DNA from: Salinimicrobium sp049680855
GTDB taxonomy: Bacteria > Bacteroidota > Bacteroidia > Flavobacteriales > Flavobacteriaceae
DNA length: 64,000 nt
Reading direction: 5' to 3'
Assembly: GCF_049680855.1 (NCBI RefSeq)
Contig: NZ_JBMPGS010000001.1
Coordinates: 1-64,000 of the forward strand
Each line of letters begins with the position of its first letter. The stretch's first letter is position 1. The position numbers and the translations under genes are program-made. The notes under the pieces were generated by a model. The model had not been told where the DNA came from. It searched no databases and worked only from the letters and a program-made list of their open reading frames with translations. Below are positions 6,654 to 15,485 of this stretch, piece by piece.

Positions 6654-9028
6654 TAATTAAGAGGTATTTTAAACATTAACTGAATGTTCCTGCCCATCTC
6701 GGGAATCTCAAGGGCCCTGTAAAAGTTGGTGTGATTAAAATATTTAGTGTTGAAAATATTCGTTGCCTGCAGGTTGACAGTGGCTTTAAAATCCCCAAGA
6801 TTCAGGTTTGTTCTTAAACCTCCTCCAAAGATCATATAGCCGGGAGTGATCTGTTCATTTTGGGCAATACGATCCTGCTCCAGTGCATAATTTGTATTGG
6901 TGAAAATCTCAGTATCTTCAAAAGTCTTTGAATCCTTCAGTAATGTGTAACCAACTTCAGTAAATCCATTAACCGGCGGGGTAAAGGGTAAGGGAAAGTT
7001 TCGGGATCTGTTGGTATTAATTTGCCGGTTGTACAAATACTCAAAAGTGAGTTGTGCGCGCCATTTTTCAGCAAAAACTTTATGGATATCCAACTCCACT
7101 CCTGTTAAGATCGCCCGGCTTTCAGTGAATTTATAGATCTGGCCGGCGTGCGGGAGAATGGAAAATTCCCCGCTGGGATTTAAAAAGATGTAGTTGTCAA
7201 AGTAATACAGGTAAGGGCTGAAAGAGGCACTGAAGGAATCCTTGTTGTAATTTAATTTAGTGTCGAGTACATAACCTTTTTCCGCGTTCAGATTGGGATC
7301 TCCCTGTTCGTGGCGGAAGGAGCCGTGATGAATTCCATTTGCTCCCAGTTCTATAGCCGTTGGCAGCCGAAAGCTTGTACCTGCATTTAGCGATAAATCC
7401 CAGTTTTCATGGAAATTATACAAAACGCCTCCCATAAAATTGAAATTGCTGAAATCCCTCTGGGTTTCGCTGCTTCGGGTCGCATAGTTATTTGCAATGG
7501 TTTCAGTTCTTCCGTTGTCAATAAGATATTCGTACAGGTTGGGATCATAGAAGCCTTCCATGTCAATCCTGCTTAGATCCAGCCTTGCACCCAGATTGAG
7601 GTTTATCTTTTCTGAAGCTTGGTAAGAATGGGTGGCGTAAACCCCCTGATTTGTACGGTAATATTCCGGCAGCAAGAAATTAAATCCGGTGATGGAATTA
7701 TTCTGAATCTGGGTCTGTATTCCCATGCTGCTGCTATGGGATTCATTAAAATCCCTGCTGTATTGGGCCTGGAAATCATAGGTGGTTAGGTTGAAGTCAA
7801 GTTCCAGATCAGGATTGACTTCCGGAGCAACCTGGCCGGTATAATGCGTATGGAACCGACTCCATTCCTGCCGGTGATTATTCTGAAAGCCCAGAGTTAC
7901 TTCCCACGAATAATTGTGGAAAAACCATTCGTTTTTATTGATGATCTTCAAATGATTTACACGTTGAAAAGGATATTCTATATTCCGTTGGTCCCCATCG
8001 TCCTGTACCCGGCTAAGAGTAGGAATTCCGTGGGCCCCGGGAAAAAACCCCGATTTGAAATATACATTACTGAGGCTTAGAGTTCCTTTATAGTGACTTC
8101 CCAGGTACCCTATTTGCCCGTACAGATCAACTTCTTTTCCCGCAGTGTTTTTCAACCTTTCGTTATATATGGGAATGTTTCGGTTTAAATAAAGGATATT
8201 ATCTGTCGGGACAGAATAATCGCCAAATTCGCTTCCCGTTGCTTTGAGTTTGTAGAAAAGTCTATTTGTTCTAAAAAATAGATTGGTAGAGGCGGCAATG
8301 GTATTGTTGACACTTTTGGTAAAACCGATTACTTCTCCTGCAAATCCTTCTACGGGCACCCTGTCGTTAATGATCTTAATTAATCCTCCAATAGCGTCGC
8401 TGCCGTGCTCAATGGCACCAACACCTTTGACTACTTCCACATTTTCTACTGAAAAGGCATCTATTTCAAGTCCGTGGTCTGCCCCCCATTGCTGGCCTTC
8501 CTGCTTAATTCCATTTTCACTTACAGCTACCCGGTTAAATCCAAGTCCGCGGATGATAGGTTTGGATGCTCCTGCCCCTATTTCCACGGAATTCACTCCC
8601 GGAAGTTTTTCCAGAGAGCTGGCAAGGGATCCGGAAAAATGCTCCTGAAGATATTCATCACTAATTTTTTCTACATTTTCTGAAGAAGTTCGACGTAAAT
8701 TCCCCTCTAAAATAACGGTCTCAAGGTTTGCCGCTGATTCAGATAACTGAAAATTAATCACAGTACTCTCCGAAAGTGAGACCACTGTATCCAGCGTATG
8801 AAACCCAAGATAGGAGATACTAATGGTGTATTCACCTTCCTTTAGATTACCAATATGGTAATGACCATTTTCACCGGCTAAGGCAAACTTCTTGTTGATA
8901 TGGATATGGGCATTTTCCAGCCCCAAATCTTGTTCATCTACAACTCTTCCTTCCAGGTTCAATTGCTGGGAGTAAGAAAAATTTAGGAAAATGATGAAAA
9001 GTAATAAAACAAGCAAAAGTTGTTTCAT
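6653..9028 (-). CDS. TonB-dependent receptor, probably zinc or similar metal
   Basis: A 791-residue receptor. It has signal peptide MKQLLLVLLLFIIFLNFSYS, a CarboxypepD_reg-like domain (about 22-95), a plug (about 105-225) with ASKPIIRGLGFNRVAVSENG, WGADHGLEIDAF and GAIEHGSDAIGGLIKI, and a barrel ending in RNIQLMFKIPLN. The plug pattern is that of the large ZnuD/FecA-like receptor group. The His-rich DUF4625 lipoprotein and the two small Cys/His proteins in the same operon favour zinc or another divalent metal; this is inference. The downstream gene starts inside its stop codon. A hairpin at 9065-9096 separates it from the gene upstream. Confidence 0.88.
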   Translation of the reverse strand: MKQLLLVLLLFIIFLNFSYSQQLNLEGRVVDEQDLGLENAHIHINKKFALAGENGHYHIGNLKEGEYTISISYLGFHTLDTVVSLSESTVINFQLSESAANLETVILEGNLRRTSSENVEKISDEYLQEHFSGSLASSLEKLPGVNSVEIGAGASKPIIRGLGFNRVAVSENGIKQEGQQWGADHGLEIDAFSVENVEVVKGVGAIEHGSDAIGGLIKIINDRVPVEGFAGEVIGFTKSVNNTIAASTNLFFRTNRLFYKLKATGSEFGDYSVPTDNILYLNRNIPIYNERLKNTAGKEVDLYGQIGYLGSHYKGTLSLSNVYFKSGFFPGAHGIPTLSRVQDDGDQRNIEYPFQRVNHLKIINKNEWFFHNYSWEVTLGFQNNHRQEWSRFHTHYTGQVAPEVNPDLELDFNLTTYDFQAQYSRDFNESHSSSMGIQTQIQNNSITGFNFLLPEYYRTNQGVYATHSYQASEKINLNLGARLDLSRIDMEGFYDPNLYEYLIDNGRTETIANNYATRSSETQRDFSNFNFMGGVLYNFHENWDLSLNAGTSFRLPTAIELGANGIHHGSFRHEQGDPNLNAEKGYVLDTKLNYNKDSFSASFSPYLYYFDNYIFLNPSGEFSILPHAGQIYKFTESRAILTGVELDIHKVFAEKWRAQLTFEYLYNRQINTNRSRNFPLPFTPPVNGFTEVGYTLLKDSKTFEDTEIFTNTNYALEQDRIAQNEQITPGYMIFGGGLRTNLNLGDFKATVNLQATNIFNTKYFNHTNFYRALEIPEMGRNIQLMFKIPLN

Positions 9029-9064
9029 AGGAAAAATACTGTGATTAATTAAAAAAGAATAATT

Positions 9065-9096
9065 CAGAAATTCGGTATTGAAAAAGCCGATTTCTG
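9065..9096 (-). terminator. Hairpin upstream of the receptor gene (attenuator or terminator)
   Basis: CAGAAATTCGG (9065-9075) pairs with CCGATTTCTG (9087-9096) with one bulge. On the minus strand a T-rich run follows (TTATTCTTTTTTAATT). It lies between the stop of the RAPP-tail gene and the receptor start, so it could end part of the transcripts or set the expression ratio. Confidence 0.4.
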
Positions 9097-9107
9097 AAAA
9101 AAGTTTT

Positions 9108-9431
9108 TTAGCTAATCACTACAGGGGGTGCCCTAAGAGAAAATAAAGGATTGGGAAAAAGGTTTACAGTTTCTGCAAGGGAAATAAAATATACGGTTTC
9201 CCTTTGCGGAGAAAAAACCTCATAAGTATAAAAAATAGGTGCATCGGCAGTGGCAATTCGGAAATCACACAAATCGCAGTCTACAGATGCCTGGGAAAAC
9301 TTCTGGCTTAAAGCCGAATCATTTTCAGAAGAACTTATTTCATGTTCAAAAGCATGTAGAGCCGGCAACAGGCTTCCAGCTAAAATCACTATGGTTAACA
9401 CAGTACTTATATATGCTTTCATCAATTTCAT
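9108..9431 (-). CDS. Short exported protein with CDLCDF motif and LRAPP tail (DUF2946-like)
   Basis: A 107-residue protein. I start it at the ATG at 9431 (MKLMKAYISTVL); an upstream TTG is open but less likely. It has a signal or membrane segment (AYISTVLTIVILAGSLLPALHA), a HEISSS region, the motif VDCDLCDFRIA and the C-terminus LRAPPVVIS. A CxxC followed by an RAPP/RGPP tail is typical of DUF2946-like proteins, known only as partners of metal receptors. It is the first gene of the receptor operon. Confidence 0.62.
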   Translation of the reverse strand: MKLMKAYISTVLTIVILAGSLLPALHAFEHEISSSENDSALSQKFSQASVDCDLCDFRIATADAPIFYTYEVFSPQRETVYFISLAETVNLFPNPLFSLRAPPVVIS

Positions 9432-9621
9432 GAAGTGCAAAGGTAAGCTTCCGGATTTTAAAACCAATGAAAAATTTTAATTTCTGAGAGTCACTCGTTT
9501 TTTGTAGAGCATAACTCTCTTTTCAGCTCCCAAATCTACCATAACTTACCTGCGCAGGATCCTGTGCTGTTTTTATAGCGTACGGGAAGTTAAGCGTTAA
9601 GTAAAAACAGCATAGGGCGCA

Positions 9622-10059
9622 TTATGGAATGTTCTGGTTATGCAGCCAATTTTCATAAGCCTCTTTTTCGTTAGGGTTTTCCAGGAAGTAGCGATCGCAC
9701 AAAATTCTTGGTTGCTCCTGAAGTTTTTGATTTTTTGATTCTATTACCTCAAACCCTAAATATCCAATCAAGCTGATCAGAAGGATCAAACAACATCCCA
9801 AAATCATCCCTAAATTCTTAGGAAGGATATAAGCGTTCTTCAGCTTTTCATCAATGGCTGCTAGTTTTTCTGCGGCGAGTGTTTCTTTTTCCTGTTGCTT
9901 CTGAAAGAAAAAATTCAGATGTTCTTCCATTACTTTTGTACTTATAGGAATACTACGGTTTTGAAGTTCGTTCGTCATCTTCTTCAACTGCAGAAGACCT
10001 ACCTGGAAATCCTGCATTTCATCAGCCATTAGCTCCATAATTTCATCCAATTTCTTCAT
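9622..10059 (-). CDS. Membrane protein of the mobilization module
   Basis: A 145-residue protein. It has an N-terminal alpha-helical region with coiled-coil character (about 1-75, rich in E/K/L), one membrane segment (LGMILGCCLILLISLIGYLGF, about 83-103) and a short charged tail. I do not recognize the family. It starts 12 bases after the relaxase gene and is surely co-transcribed with it. Similar small coiled-coil membrane proteins follow relaxases in Bacteroidota mobilizable elements; it may help docking of the relaxosome to a coupling protein, which is not encoded here. Confidence 0.65.
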   Translation of the reverse strand: MKKLDEIMELMADEMQDFQVGLLQLKKMTNELQNRSIPISTKVMEEHLNFFFQKQQEKETLAAEKLAAIDEKLKNAYILPKNLGMILGCCLILLISLIGYLGFEVIESKNQKLQEQPRILCDRYFLENPNEKEAYENWLHNQNIP

Positions 10060-10071
10060 CTATTTTTGTCT

Positions 10072-10944
10072 TTAATATGCCATTCCTATCCCTGTATCCA
10101 ATACTCTTTTGATGGTTTGTTTTACCAGGTCTTTTGCTATTTTATTTATGATCCCGGTGCTGAGCTGTACCGTGCTGTTTAATAGCTGCAATGACTTTGG
10201 AGCTTCTTTTAGTTTGGTGATGCTATCGTTCTGACTGATGCCAAGGATAATTTTATTGCCACTCATAGATCTATGGATCTCGCTTCCTTTAAGGTTTACT
10301 CCATTATATTCAAACCGGAAACCCTGCAGCTGTCTTGACTTGTTGAAATTCGGGATTACCTTCACCTGATGCTCCTGCATTCTTTTGATGTACTCGTCCA
10401 GGGATTTAGGCCTGGACTGCAGCACTTTTTCATGGATGTTTTGAACCTCTTTCCGGTGTTGCTGGAATTCCTGTAGTTTCTCCTGTTGTACTTCCTTTAC
10501 TCTTATAAAACCTAATTGTTTCGCCACATTATCTGCGGCAATCTGGCTTCGTTTTCCAATAAAGCTGTCCTTATATACTTCGCCTGTAAGACTGATGCGG
10601 TTGGCGTAGATGTGGATATGGGTATGCTCCTTATCCCTATGGACAAAACCAATGGCCTGATGATTTTTCAGGTTCATCTCCTTCAAAAATTCTTTTGCAA
10701 CCTTACCAAGATCTTCAGAAGATAAATGTTTACCATCTTCTATGGTGGGACTGACGACAAAACTAAGGGTGTTGTTAATGCACCTTTCGTTCTGCGATTG
10801 GATGATCTTGAATTCTTCCGTAATTTCTAAGGGGGTATCTCCCGCCAGGTATTCCTTGAGGACTACTTCCGCTTCTTTCTCCTGGTTCCAGCCATATGCT
10901 AAGGAAGCCCTGGTGCTGGATATAGCATGTCCTTTCCCTATCAT
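10072..10944 (-). CDS. Relaxase (MOBP-type mobilization nuclease)
   Basis: A 290-residue relaxase. The N-terminal half carries the relaxase/mobilization fold: SSTRASLAYGWNQEKEAE (about 9-26), a conserved NER, and the three-His metal motif HTHIHIYANRI (His107, His109, His111). The catalytic residue is probably Tyr17 in ASLAYG. The C-terminal half is helical with a Gln/Glu-rich part. It nicks oriT and leads the strand during conjugative mobilization in trans. It overlaps the upstream ribbon-helix-helix gene by 4 bases (ATGA). No type IV secretion genes are visible, so the element would depend on a helper. Confidence 0.92.
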   Translation of the reverse strand: MIGKGHAISSTRASLAYGWNQEKEAEVVLKEYLAGDTPLEITEEFKIIQSQNERCINNTLSFVVSPTIEDGKHLSSEDLGKVAKEFLKEMNLKNHQAIGFVHRDKEHTHIHIYANRISLTGEVYKDSFIGKRSQIAADNVAKQLGFIRVKEVQQEKLQEFQQHRKEVQNIHEKVLQSRPKSLDEYIKRMQEHQVKVIPNFNKSRQLQGFRFEYNGVNLKGSEIHRSMSGNKIILGISQNDSITKLKEAPKSLQLLNSTVQLSTGIINKIAKDLVKQTIKRVLDTGIGMAY

Positions 10945-11237
10945 TTTTTAAAGTTTTTTAGGTGAGTCCTGATTTCTTCCGCAAGTTCCACTACAGTTGC
11001 AGCTAGTTTTGGATCCCGTTTTTTGAACATATTGCTGATGCGGGAAAAGTTGTTCTTGTACTGTACCAGCATCCGGTAATATTCCAGTTGCTCCGGAGTC
11101 ATTCGTTCCACAATATTTCTTTCAAAGGCAGTAGAGCGAAGATATTCTGAAAGGGAAATTCCTGCCCTGGCCGCTCTTCTTTTGAGCAGCTTTTTCTCGT
11201 ATATCGAGCAGCGGATCTGGATGTATTCCCTTTTCAT
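10941..11237 (-). CDS. MobC-like ribbon-helix-helix mobilization accessory protein
   Basis: A 98-residue protein. Residues 1-45 (REYIQIRCSIYEKKLLKRRAARAGISLSEYLR, described by its ends RCSIYEKK and SLSEYLR) form a ribbon-helix-helix DNA-binding unit, followed by helices typical of MobC-type accessory proteins. It would bind oriT and help the relaxase open DNA. It is the first gene of the mobilization operon, and the inverted repeat at 11274-11310 just upstream is the likely binding site. Confidence 0.85.
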   Translation of the reverse strand: MKREYIQIRCSIYEKKLLKRRAARAGISLSEYLRSTAFERNIVERMTPEQLEYYRMLVQYKNNFSRISNMFKKRDPKLAATVVELAEEIRTHLKNFKK

Positions 11238-11273
11238 TTAATTTTCTTTAAAATCTTTGCGACCTCCGGGAGT

Positions 11274-11310
11274 AAAGCGGGATTGTCATGATAATGACAC
11301 ATCTCGCTTT
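11274..11310. other. Candidate oriT inverted repeat
   Basis: The arms AAAGCGGGATTGTCAT (11274-11289) and ATGACACATCTCGCTTT (11294-11310) form a long imperfect inverted repeat with a 4-base loop, one mismatch and one extra base. It lies 37 bases upstream of the MobC-like gene, the usual place of an origin of transfer or of a mob-operon operator. The nick site cannot be read from sequence alone. Confidence 0.5.
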
Positions 11311-11343
11311 GCTCTTCAAAATGATATTTATATGAAGTTTTAA

Positions 11344-12258
11344 TTAATTTTTACCTGTAGCCATTTTTTCATTATTAGCAATAAAATATTTGTCATCTCT
11401 GTTTTTCACGAGCATTTCATTGAGGTCTTTATATCCTTCATACAGGCTACTCCCGTCCTGATACTGCGGATAAATCCTTAGGATATTTCCAGTTGCTTCT
11501 ATTCCGGAAAGATCTCTGTCCAGGTATAAGGTCACTGTTTTATAATGTGCAAAGAGCGGAAGGACTTCAGGTATAAAAGACAGGGAATTCAGAATTAGTA
11601 AATCTGCTCTCTCTGTCTCTTCCGGAATTATAACTGCCAATGATAACAGGTCAAACATTCCTTCAAGTACAATTAGCTTTTCTCCCCCCTTCTTTAAATA
11701 GGAATAACTTTTAGGTGCAGTGGAACTTTTACAGTAAATATTCCGAAGTTCCCATCCGCCTGAATGGTTCTGCAGTCCCAAAGCAAAGAATATTTTTCTT
11801 CCGCATTCATACCGGATCTCCCTACAGTACGTTTTTGCAATCTCCATAGGAATCTTGCGGGAAGAAAGGTACTTCTGCAGTAAACCATGTTCTATATTCA
11901 AAACCTGTAAGATTCTATTTTTCGGTTCGGGTCTTTGCCTATTACTTTCGAAATTAGAGTAGGACTGAGAAACTGGTATTCCTTCTGATAAAAAAGCCAG
12001 TGCTTCTGCTACCGAACAATTGGAAATTAGGCATACCAGGTCGATCACATTTCCTCCTTTTCCGATTCCGAAGTCGTACCACCTGTTGAGCCGAAAAGAC
12101 ACTTTAAAAGAGGCCTGGGTTTCTGACCGAAGGGGACTCAGAAACCAGGCTTCTTTTTCCGATTTGCGGCTGGGGAAGTGCCCTAGCTTTGTCAGCGCTT
12201 TGACGATGCAAATGCTACGGGCTGTTTCACAGCTCATTCTTTTTGTTTTCATCAGCAT
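11344..12258 (-). CDS. Toprim primase-like replication protein of the element
   Basis: A 304-residue protein. The N-terminal part (about 10-95) resembles the CHC2 zinc-binding domain of DnaG primases (FLSPLRSETQASFKVSFRLNRWYDFGIGKGGNVIDLV is the matching region, given by its ends), though the zinc cysteines are not all present. The C-terminal part is a Toprim domain with LIVLEGMFDLLSL (about 193-205) and YLDRDLSGIEA (about 250-260). Such proteins prime replication of Bacteroidota mobile elements. It shares the strand with the mob operon and the helicase gene, and is separated from the helicase by the ATGACA-repeat region. Confidence 0.82.
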   Translation of the reverse strand: MLMKTKRMSCETARSICIVKALTKLGHFPSRKSEKEAWFLSPLRSETQASFKVSFRLNRWYDFGIGKGGNVIDLVCLISNCSVAEALAFLSEGIPVSQSYSNFESNRQRPEPKNRILQVLNIEHGLLQKYLSSRKIPMEIAKTYCREIRYECGRKIFFALGLQNHSGGWELRNIYCKSSTAPKSYSYLKKGGEKLIVLEGMFDLLSLAVIIPEETERADLLILNSLSFIPEVLPLFAHYKTVTLYLDRDLSGIEATGNILRIYPQYQDGSSLYEGYKDLNEMLVKNRDDKYFIANNEKMATGKN

Positions 12259-12284
12259 TTTATTTAGAGCTATTTGTTATGTTA

Positions 12285-12536
12285 TGACAGATTTATTCTT
12301 TTTCTTCTTTTGTCATCATTTTTATTTTTGATGACAGTTTGATGACAAAATGATGACAGCCTGAACCCTTACTATTACTGGTCTTATCTTATTCTGTCAT
12401 CAATTCATCAAAAAATAAATAGTAATTCAAAGTTTTACCCTCAAAAGCAGCTTTCATTTTGATGAAACGATGACAGCAGCTGGAACCTCCCGCAAACACT
12501 GGAGATTCCCTGTCATCGTTTTGTCATCATTTCATC
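12285..12536. repeat. Cluster of GATGACA repeats (iteron-like)
   Basis: A 250-base gene-free stretch holds at least eight copies of a 7-8 base word (T/C)GATGACA or its complement TGTCATC(A/G): near 12311, 12329, 12340, 12351, 12395, 12469, 12511 and 12522, with a looser ATGACAG at 12285. Copies occur on both strands, some adjacent (12340/12351 and 12511/12522). It lies between two replication genes of the mobile element. A replication origin or an operator array is the natural reading. Confidence 0.6.
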
Positions 12537-12560
12537 GTTTTATACTTCGGAAGAGAGAAT

Positions 12561-13769
12561 TCAGCTGATTTTATCATCCTCAAAATTCTCCAGAAGGAAA
12601 TTTTTATTTATAGTGAAATATCGTCCTTTAGCTTCTCTGAAAGTAGCAGTACCATCTCCCCAGAGCAGGAACTTTTGGTAGCGGTTTGAATTGGGCTGGT
12701 TTTCCAGTTTCCAGTCCTTCTTCAGGATTTTCCGAATTTGGGTAAGATCGGTTCGAAGTCGGGATTTACTAATGGCATTATAGGCATCCATCGGACAAAG
12801 ATCCAGCGCATCCAGATCCTGGTCCTCCATCACCATCAGAAGCATATTGGCCAGTTCCCTTTCCACCCTGTTCCGGTTATTCTGCACCAGTTTTTTCAAA
12901 GCAGGAGTTTCTATTTGATCAGCAGAAAACCACATCCGGGTTTGGTGCCTGGAATGGAGCTTTCGATTCTTCAGGTAAAACAGAAATGCAGGAACCTCTT
13001 TGGCTAAGGCTTTCAGAAATTCCGTTTGCTCTTTCTTTATCACAGGAACCTGTAATACCCAGAAGCGGGTTTCGTGATGGTCTATCTTGATAAAGTTCTC
13101 TTCATTATTACTGCAGAGGATAAACTTGCCGAAGAATTCTACTTCCCGCTTATCTTTTCCTTTTGCCTCGAGTTTGTTAATATTTGTAGTACTTAAGTAT
13201 TTGATCCTTTCGGTTAATTCCTCTTTGTTGAACAATACTTCATCGATACAGATCAGGAGCTTGTTCGCCCAATCAGCATTGAACTGGCTGGTGAAGCTGT
13301 CATTGGTGAGATAGGTAAGGTTATTTTCAAAGATAAGTTTCAGCCATTTAAGAAAAGTGCTTTTCCCTGTGGAGCGTTCCCGTGAGACCAGGCATAGGAT
13401 CGGTAGGATTTGTGTAGGCTTGGTAAATAGGAGTTGCAGGTAATCCAGACCCAATTCGTAATGAGCTCCAAAAATATGCTTCACAAAACTCAATGAGACC
13501 TGACAATCCCCTTCTTGTAGATTATGGCTCAGGGGCGCATAGGTATTATAGAAGTTATGATAGGATGATTTGAAATTCAGATGATCGGGAATACAGGTGA
13601 AGCCATCAAACTTCGATATACCTGCAAGGTAGGTCTTGCCATGATCCTGCCGGATAGTTTCAATATTCCACGGAACAAGGGATTCATTAACATGACCGGA
13701 AATACTTGGTGCTTTTACTAATTTGTAATACTGGGTCCCAACTCGTATATATAAATCCTCCCTTTCCAT
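12561..13769 (-). CDS. DUF5906/D5-like helicase of the mobile element
   Basis: A 402-residue protein. The P-loop SRERSTGKST (about 129-138) and a Walker B-like LLICIDEVLF (about 171-180) mark a superfamily 3-type helicase core of the DUF5906/D5 kind. FILCSNNEENFIKIDHHETRFWVL fits the sensor region of that core (read at about 215-240). The C-terminal part is a helical, probably DNA-binding, region. It would unwind DNA for element replication with the adjacent primase. The closeness to the ATGACA repeats suggests they act together. Confidence 0.82.
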   Translation of the reverse strand: MEREDLYIRVGTQYYKLVKAPSISGHVNESLVPWNIETIRQDHGKTYLAGISKFDGFTCIPDHLNFKSSYHNFYNTYAPLSHNLQEGDCQVSLSFVKHIFGAHYELGLDYLQLLFTKPTQILPILCLVSRERSTGKSTFLKWLKLIFENNLTYLTNDSFTSQFNADWANKLLICIDEVLFNKEELTERIKYLSTTNINKLEAKGKDKREVEFFGKFILCSNNEENFIKIDHHETRFWVLQVPVIKKEQTEFLKALAKEVPAFLFYLKNRKLHSRHQTRMWFSADQIETPALKKLVQNNRNRVERELANMLLMVMEDQDLDALDLCPMDAYNAISKSRLRTDLTQIRKILKKDWKLENQPNSNRYQKFLLWGDGTATFREAKGRYFTINKNFLLENFEDDKIS

Positions 13770-14046
13770 GGATATCTTTCATCTTCATTAAAGTAATGAC
13801 AAATCATCAATTAAATTTAATAAAAGAATCCTTTAGTTGAACAAAAAATAATATTTATTTATTTTGACTGAGAATAATGTAATTTGATACCGTTTAGAAG
13901 AAAACCCACGGGATAAAAGCATCAAATGACATTAAATAACACTTTTCTTTAAACAGGGCAAAAATAGTCCTTGAGGGCTTGAGCACAAAAAAAAGCCAAA
14001 AAGGAATTAATGCGTATATAAGCTTTAAAAAAAGACTGTACCAATA

Positions 14047-15261
14047 TCAAAAATCAACAACATTGTTCAATGCTTTATCTGTCTCTTGACTAATAAAATA
14101 TGATTGATACATCATTGTAGTTGTTACTGAAGAATGCCTATATAATTGTTGAAGCATTTGAACAGGAATTTTATCCCCTGCAATATTTCCGAAACTATGT
14201 CTAGAGATGTGCATTGTTAGCTTTTTTGTGATACCAGACTTCCTTGCTATTTCTTTTAAATGCCCATTCAGCCATTTGTTGGCAATTTTTGCTTTGGCAT
14301 AAATTTGTTTTTGATCATTAGGATCAACAACTTTTAATTCCGGAAAAACGAAGTCATCCGCACCTCGTCTAAATTGAGTATATTGATTTAAAATAGAATG
14401 AATTTTATCAGGAAGTTGTAGAGACACCAATTTTGAATTTTTATTCATTGTATAATGAATGCGGTTGTCATAAATATCACTCCATCGGATTTTCAACACA
14501 TCGGCAACTCTAATTCCCGCAAGATAGAAACTAAAAAGCCATACGTTCCTTGTATGAAACTCCTCTTCTGTGAGATTTGTTAGTTTCTCACTGCTCTGGA
14601 CTTCTTGTACCGTTAGACCAACTTTTCGGGTATCAGGAAATTTGATTTTTACTTTGTCTTTCCCGAAAGGATAAAACTTTCGGTCTATTAAACCTTGTCT
14701 GATCGCTCGATTATATAGTAGCCGTATTAGGACAAGATGATTCGCTATCGTCCTTTCAGACAGGTTTCTAGAATTTCTTAAAAAAATAGTATACTTTCTA
14801 AGAAAATTTTCATTGAGATCCTGAAAAGATAGCTGCCTGGACCTTACAAAACTTGCTATATGTCCAATGTAAGCCTTATCTACTGTTAGCCGTCCAAACT
14901 TATTGTTTGCTTTGATTTCATCCAGGTGGGCATCTGCAATATCAAAAAAGTTTTTGTCTGAACTTAAAAAAAGAATTTCCGTTTTTATTTGAGCTGCAGA
15001 AAAATCTTTTCCTTCAGATTGTAATTGTAAAAGAAATCTATTCGTTTCAGCTAATTTTGTAAGCAAAAGATTATTTAAACGTGGAGCGTTAGGATGTGAT
15101 TTTTTGACCACGCTTTTCATTTCATCCCAATGGCTCCGTTCAATATAATGACCAATATACAAGTAAGATGATTTTCTAAATTTCGTTAAACGAATAGCCA
15201 AAGGGTAAAGGCCTTTTTTATTCGGTTTTTTACGGAGAGTTATAGATGCACTGGAATTCAT
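14047..15261 (-). CDS. Tyrosine recombinase (integrase) of the mobile element
   Basis: A Bacteroidota-type tyrosine integrase of about 404 residues when started at the ATG at 15261 (MNSSASITLRKKPNK), which fits the family better than the upstream start at 15309. It has an arm-binding domain (about 1-90), a SAM-like core-binding domain (about 95-200) and a catalytic domain with AGIRVADVLKIRW (first Arg), HISRHSFG (His and second Arg) and a C-terminal MMYQSYF (nucleophile Tyr). All expected catalytic residues are visible. It lies next to the tRNA-Leu 3' fragment that marks the right end of the element. A 9-base direct repeat GGTACAACA at 15300-15320 could be an arm-type binding site. Confidence 0.93.
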   Translation of the reverse strand: MNSSASITLRKKPNKKGLYPLAIRLTKFRKSSYLYIGHYIERSHWDEMKSVVKKSHPNAPRLNNLLLTKLAETNRFLLQLQSEGKDFSAAQIKTEILFLSSDKNFFDIADAHLDEIKANNKFGRLTVDKAYIGHIASFVRSRQLSFQDLNENFLRKYTIFLRNSRNLSERTIANHLVLIRLLYNRAIRQGLIDRKFYPFGKDKVKIKFPDTRKVGLTVQEVQSSEKLTNLTEEEFHTRNVWLFSFYLAGIRVADVLKIRWSDIYDNRIHYTMNKNSKLVSLQLPDKIHSILNQYTQFRRGADDFVFPELKVVDPNDQKQIYAKAKIANKWLNGHLKEIARKSGITKKLTMHISRHSFGNIAGDKIPVQMLQQLYRHSSVTTTMMYQSYFISQETDKALNNVVDF

Positions 15262-15424
15262 AACATACTGATATTTACCTTTTAAAGATATATATTTTTG
15301 GTACAACATAGGTACAACAAATGCTGATATTAAACCCTTTTAAATGATATTATCTGATACTAAAAAATATATAAGTAATTGATTTTGAGTCCTTTTAGTG
15401 TTTGTTGTGTTAATTTTTTAACAA

Positions 15425-15474
15425 CTTAGGATCTAGTGCCTCGCGGTGTGGGAGTTCGAGTCTCCCCGCCCGCA
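15425..15474 (+). other. attR: displaced 3' part of a tRNA-Leu(UAG) gene
   Basis: The sequence begins in an anticodon loop (CTTAGGA, anticodon TAG, followed by stem TCTAG), continues with a long variable arm, a T-arm GGGAG-TTCGAGT-CTCCC (15450-15466) and the acceptor strand CGCCCGC plus discriminator A (15467-15474). The 5' half of the tRNA, including the other anticodon-stem strand, is absent to the left. This is the expected product of integration in the anticodon loop of tRNA-Leu, with the element to the left. Confidence 0.82.
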
Positions 15475-15485
15475 CAACGAGCGAA

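Noticed and set aside
9468..9621. Left att site of the mobile element directly behind the mob genes
   Set aside because: No stretch resembling the tRNA-Leu 3' end (T-arm GGGAGTTCGAGTCTCCC) is present on either strand, so I place the left end outside the window.
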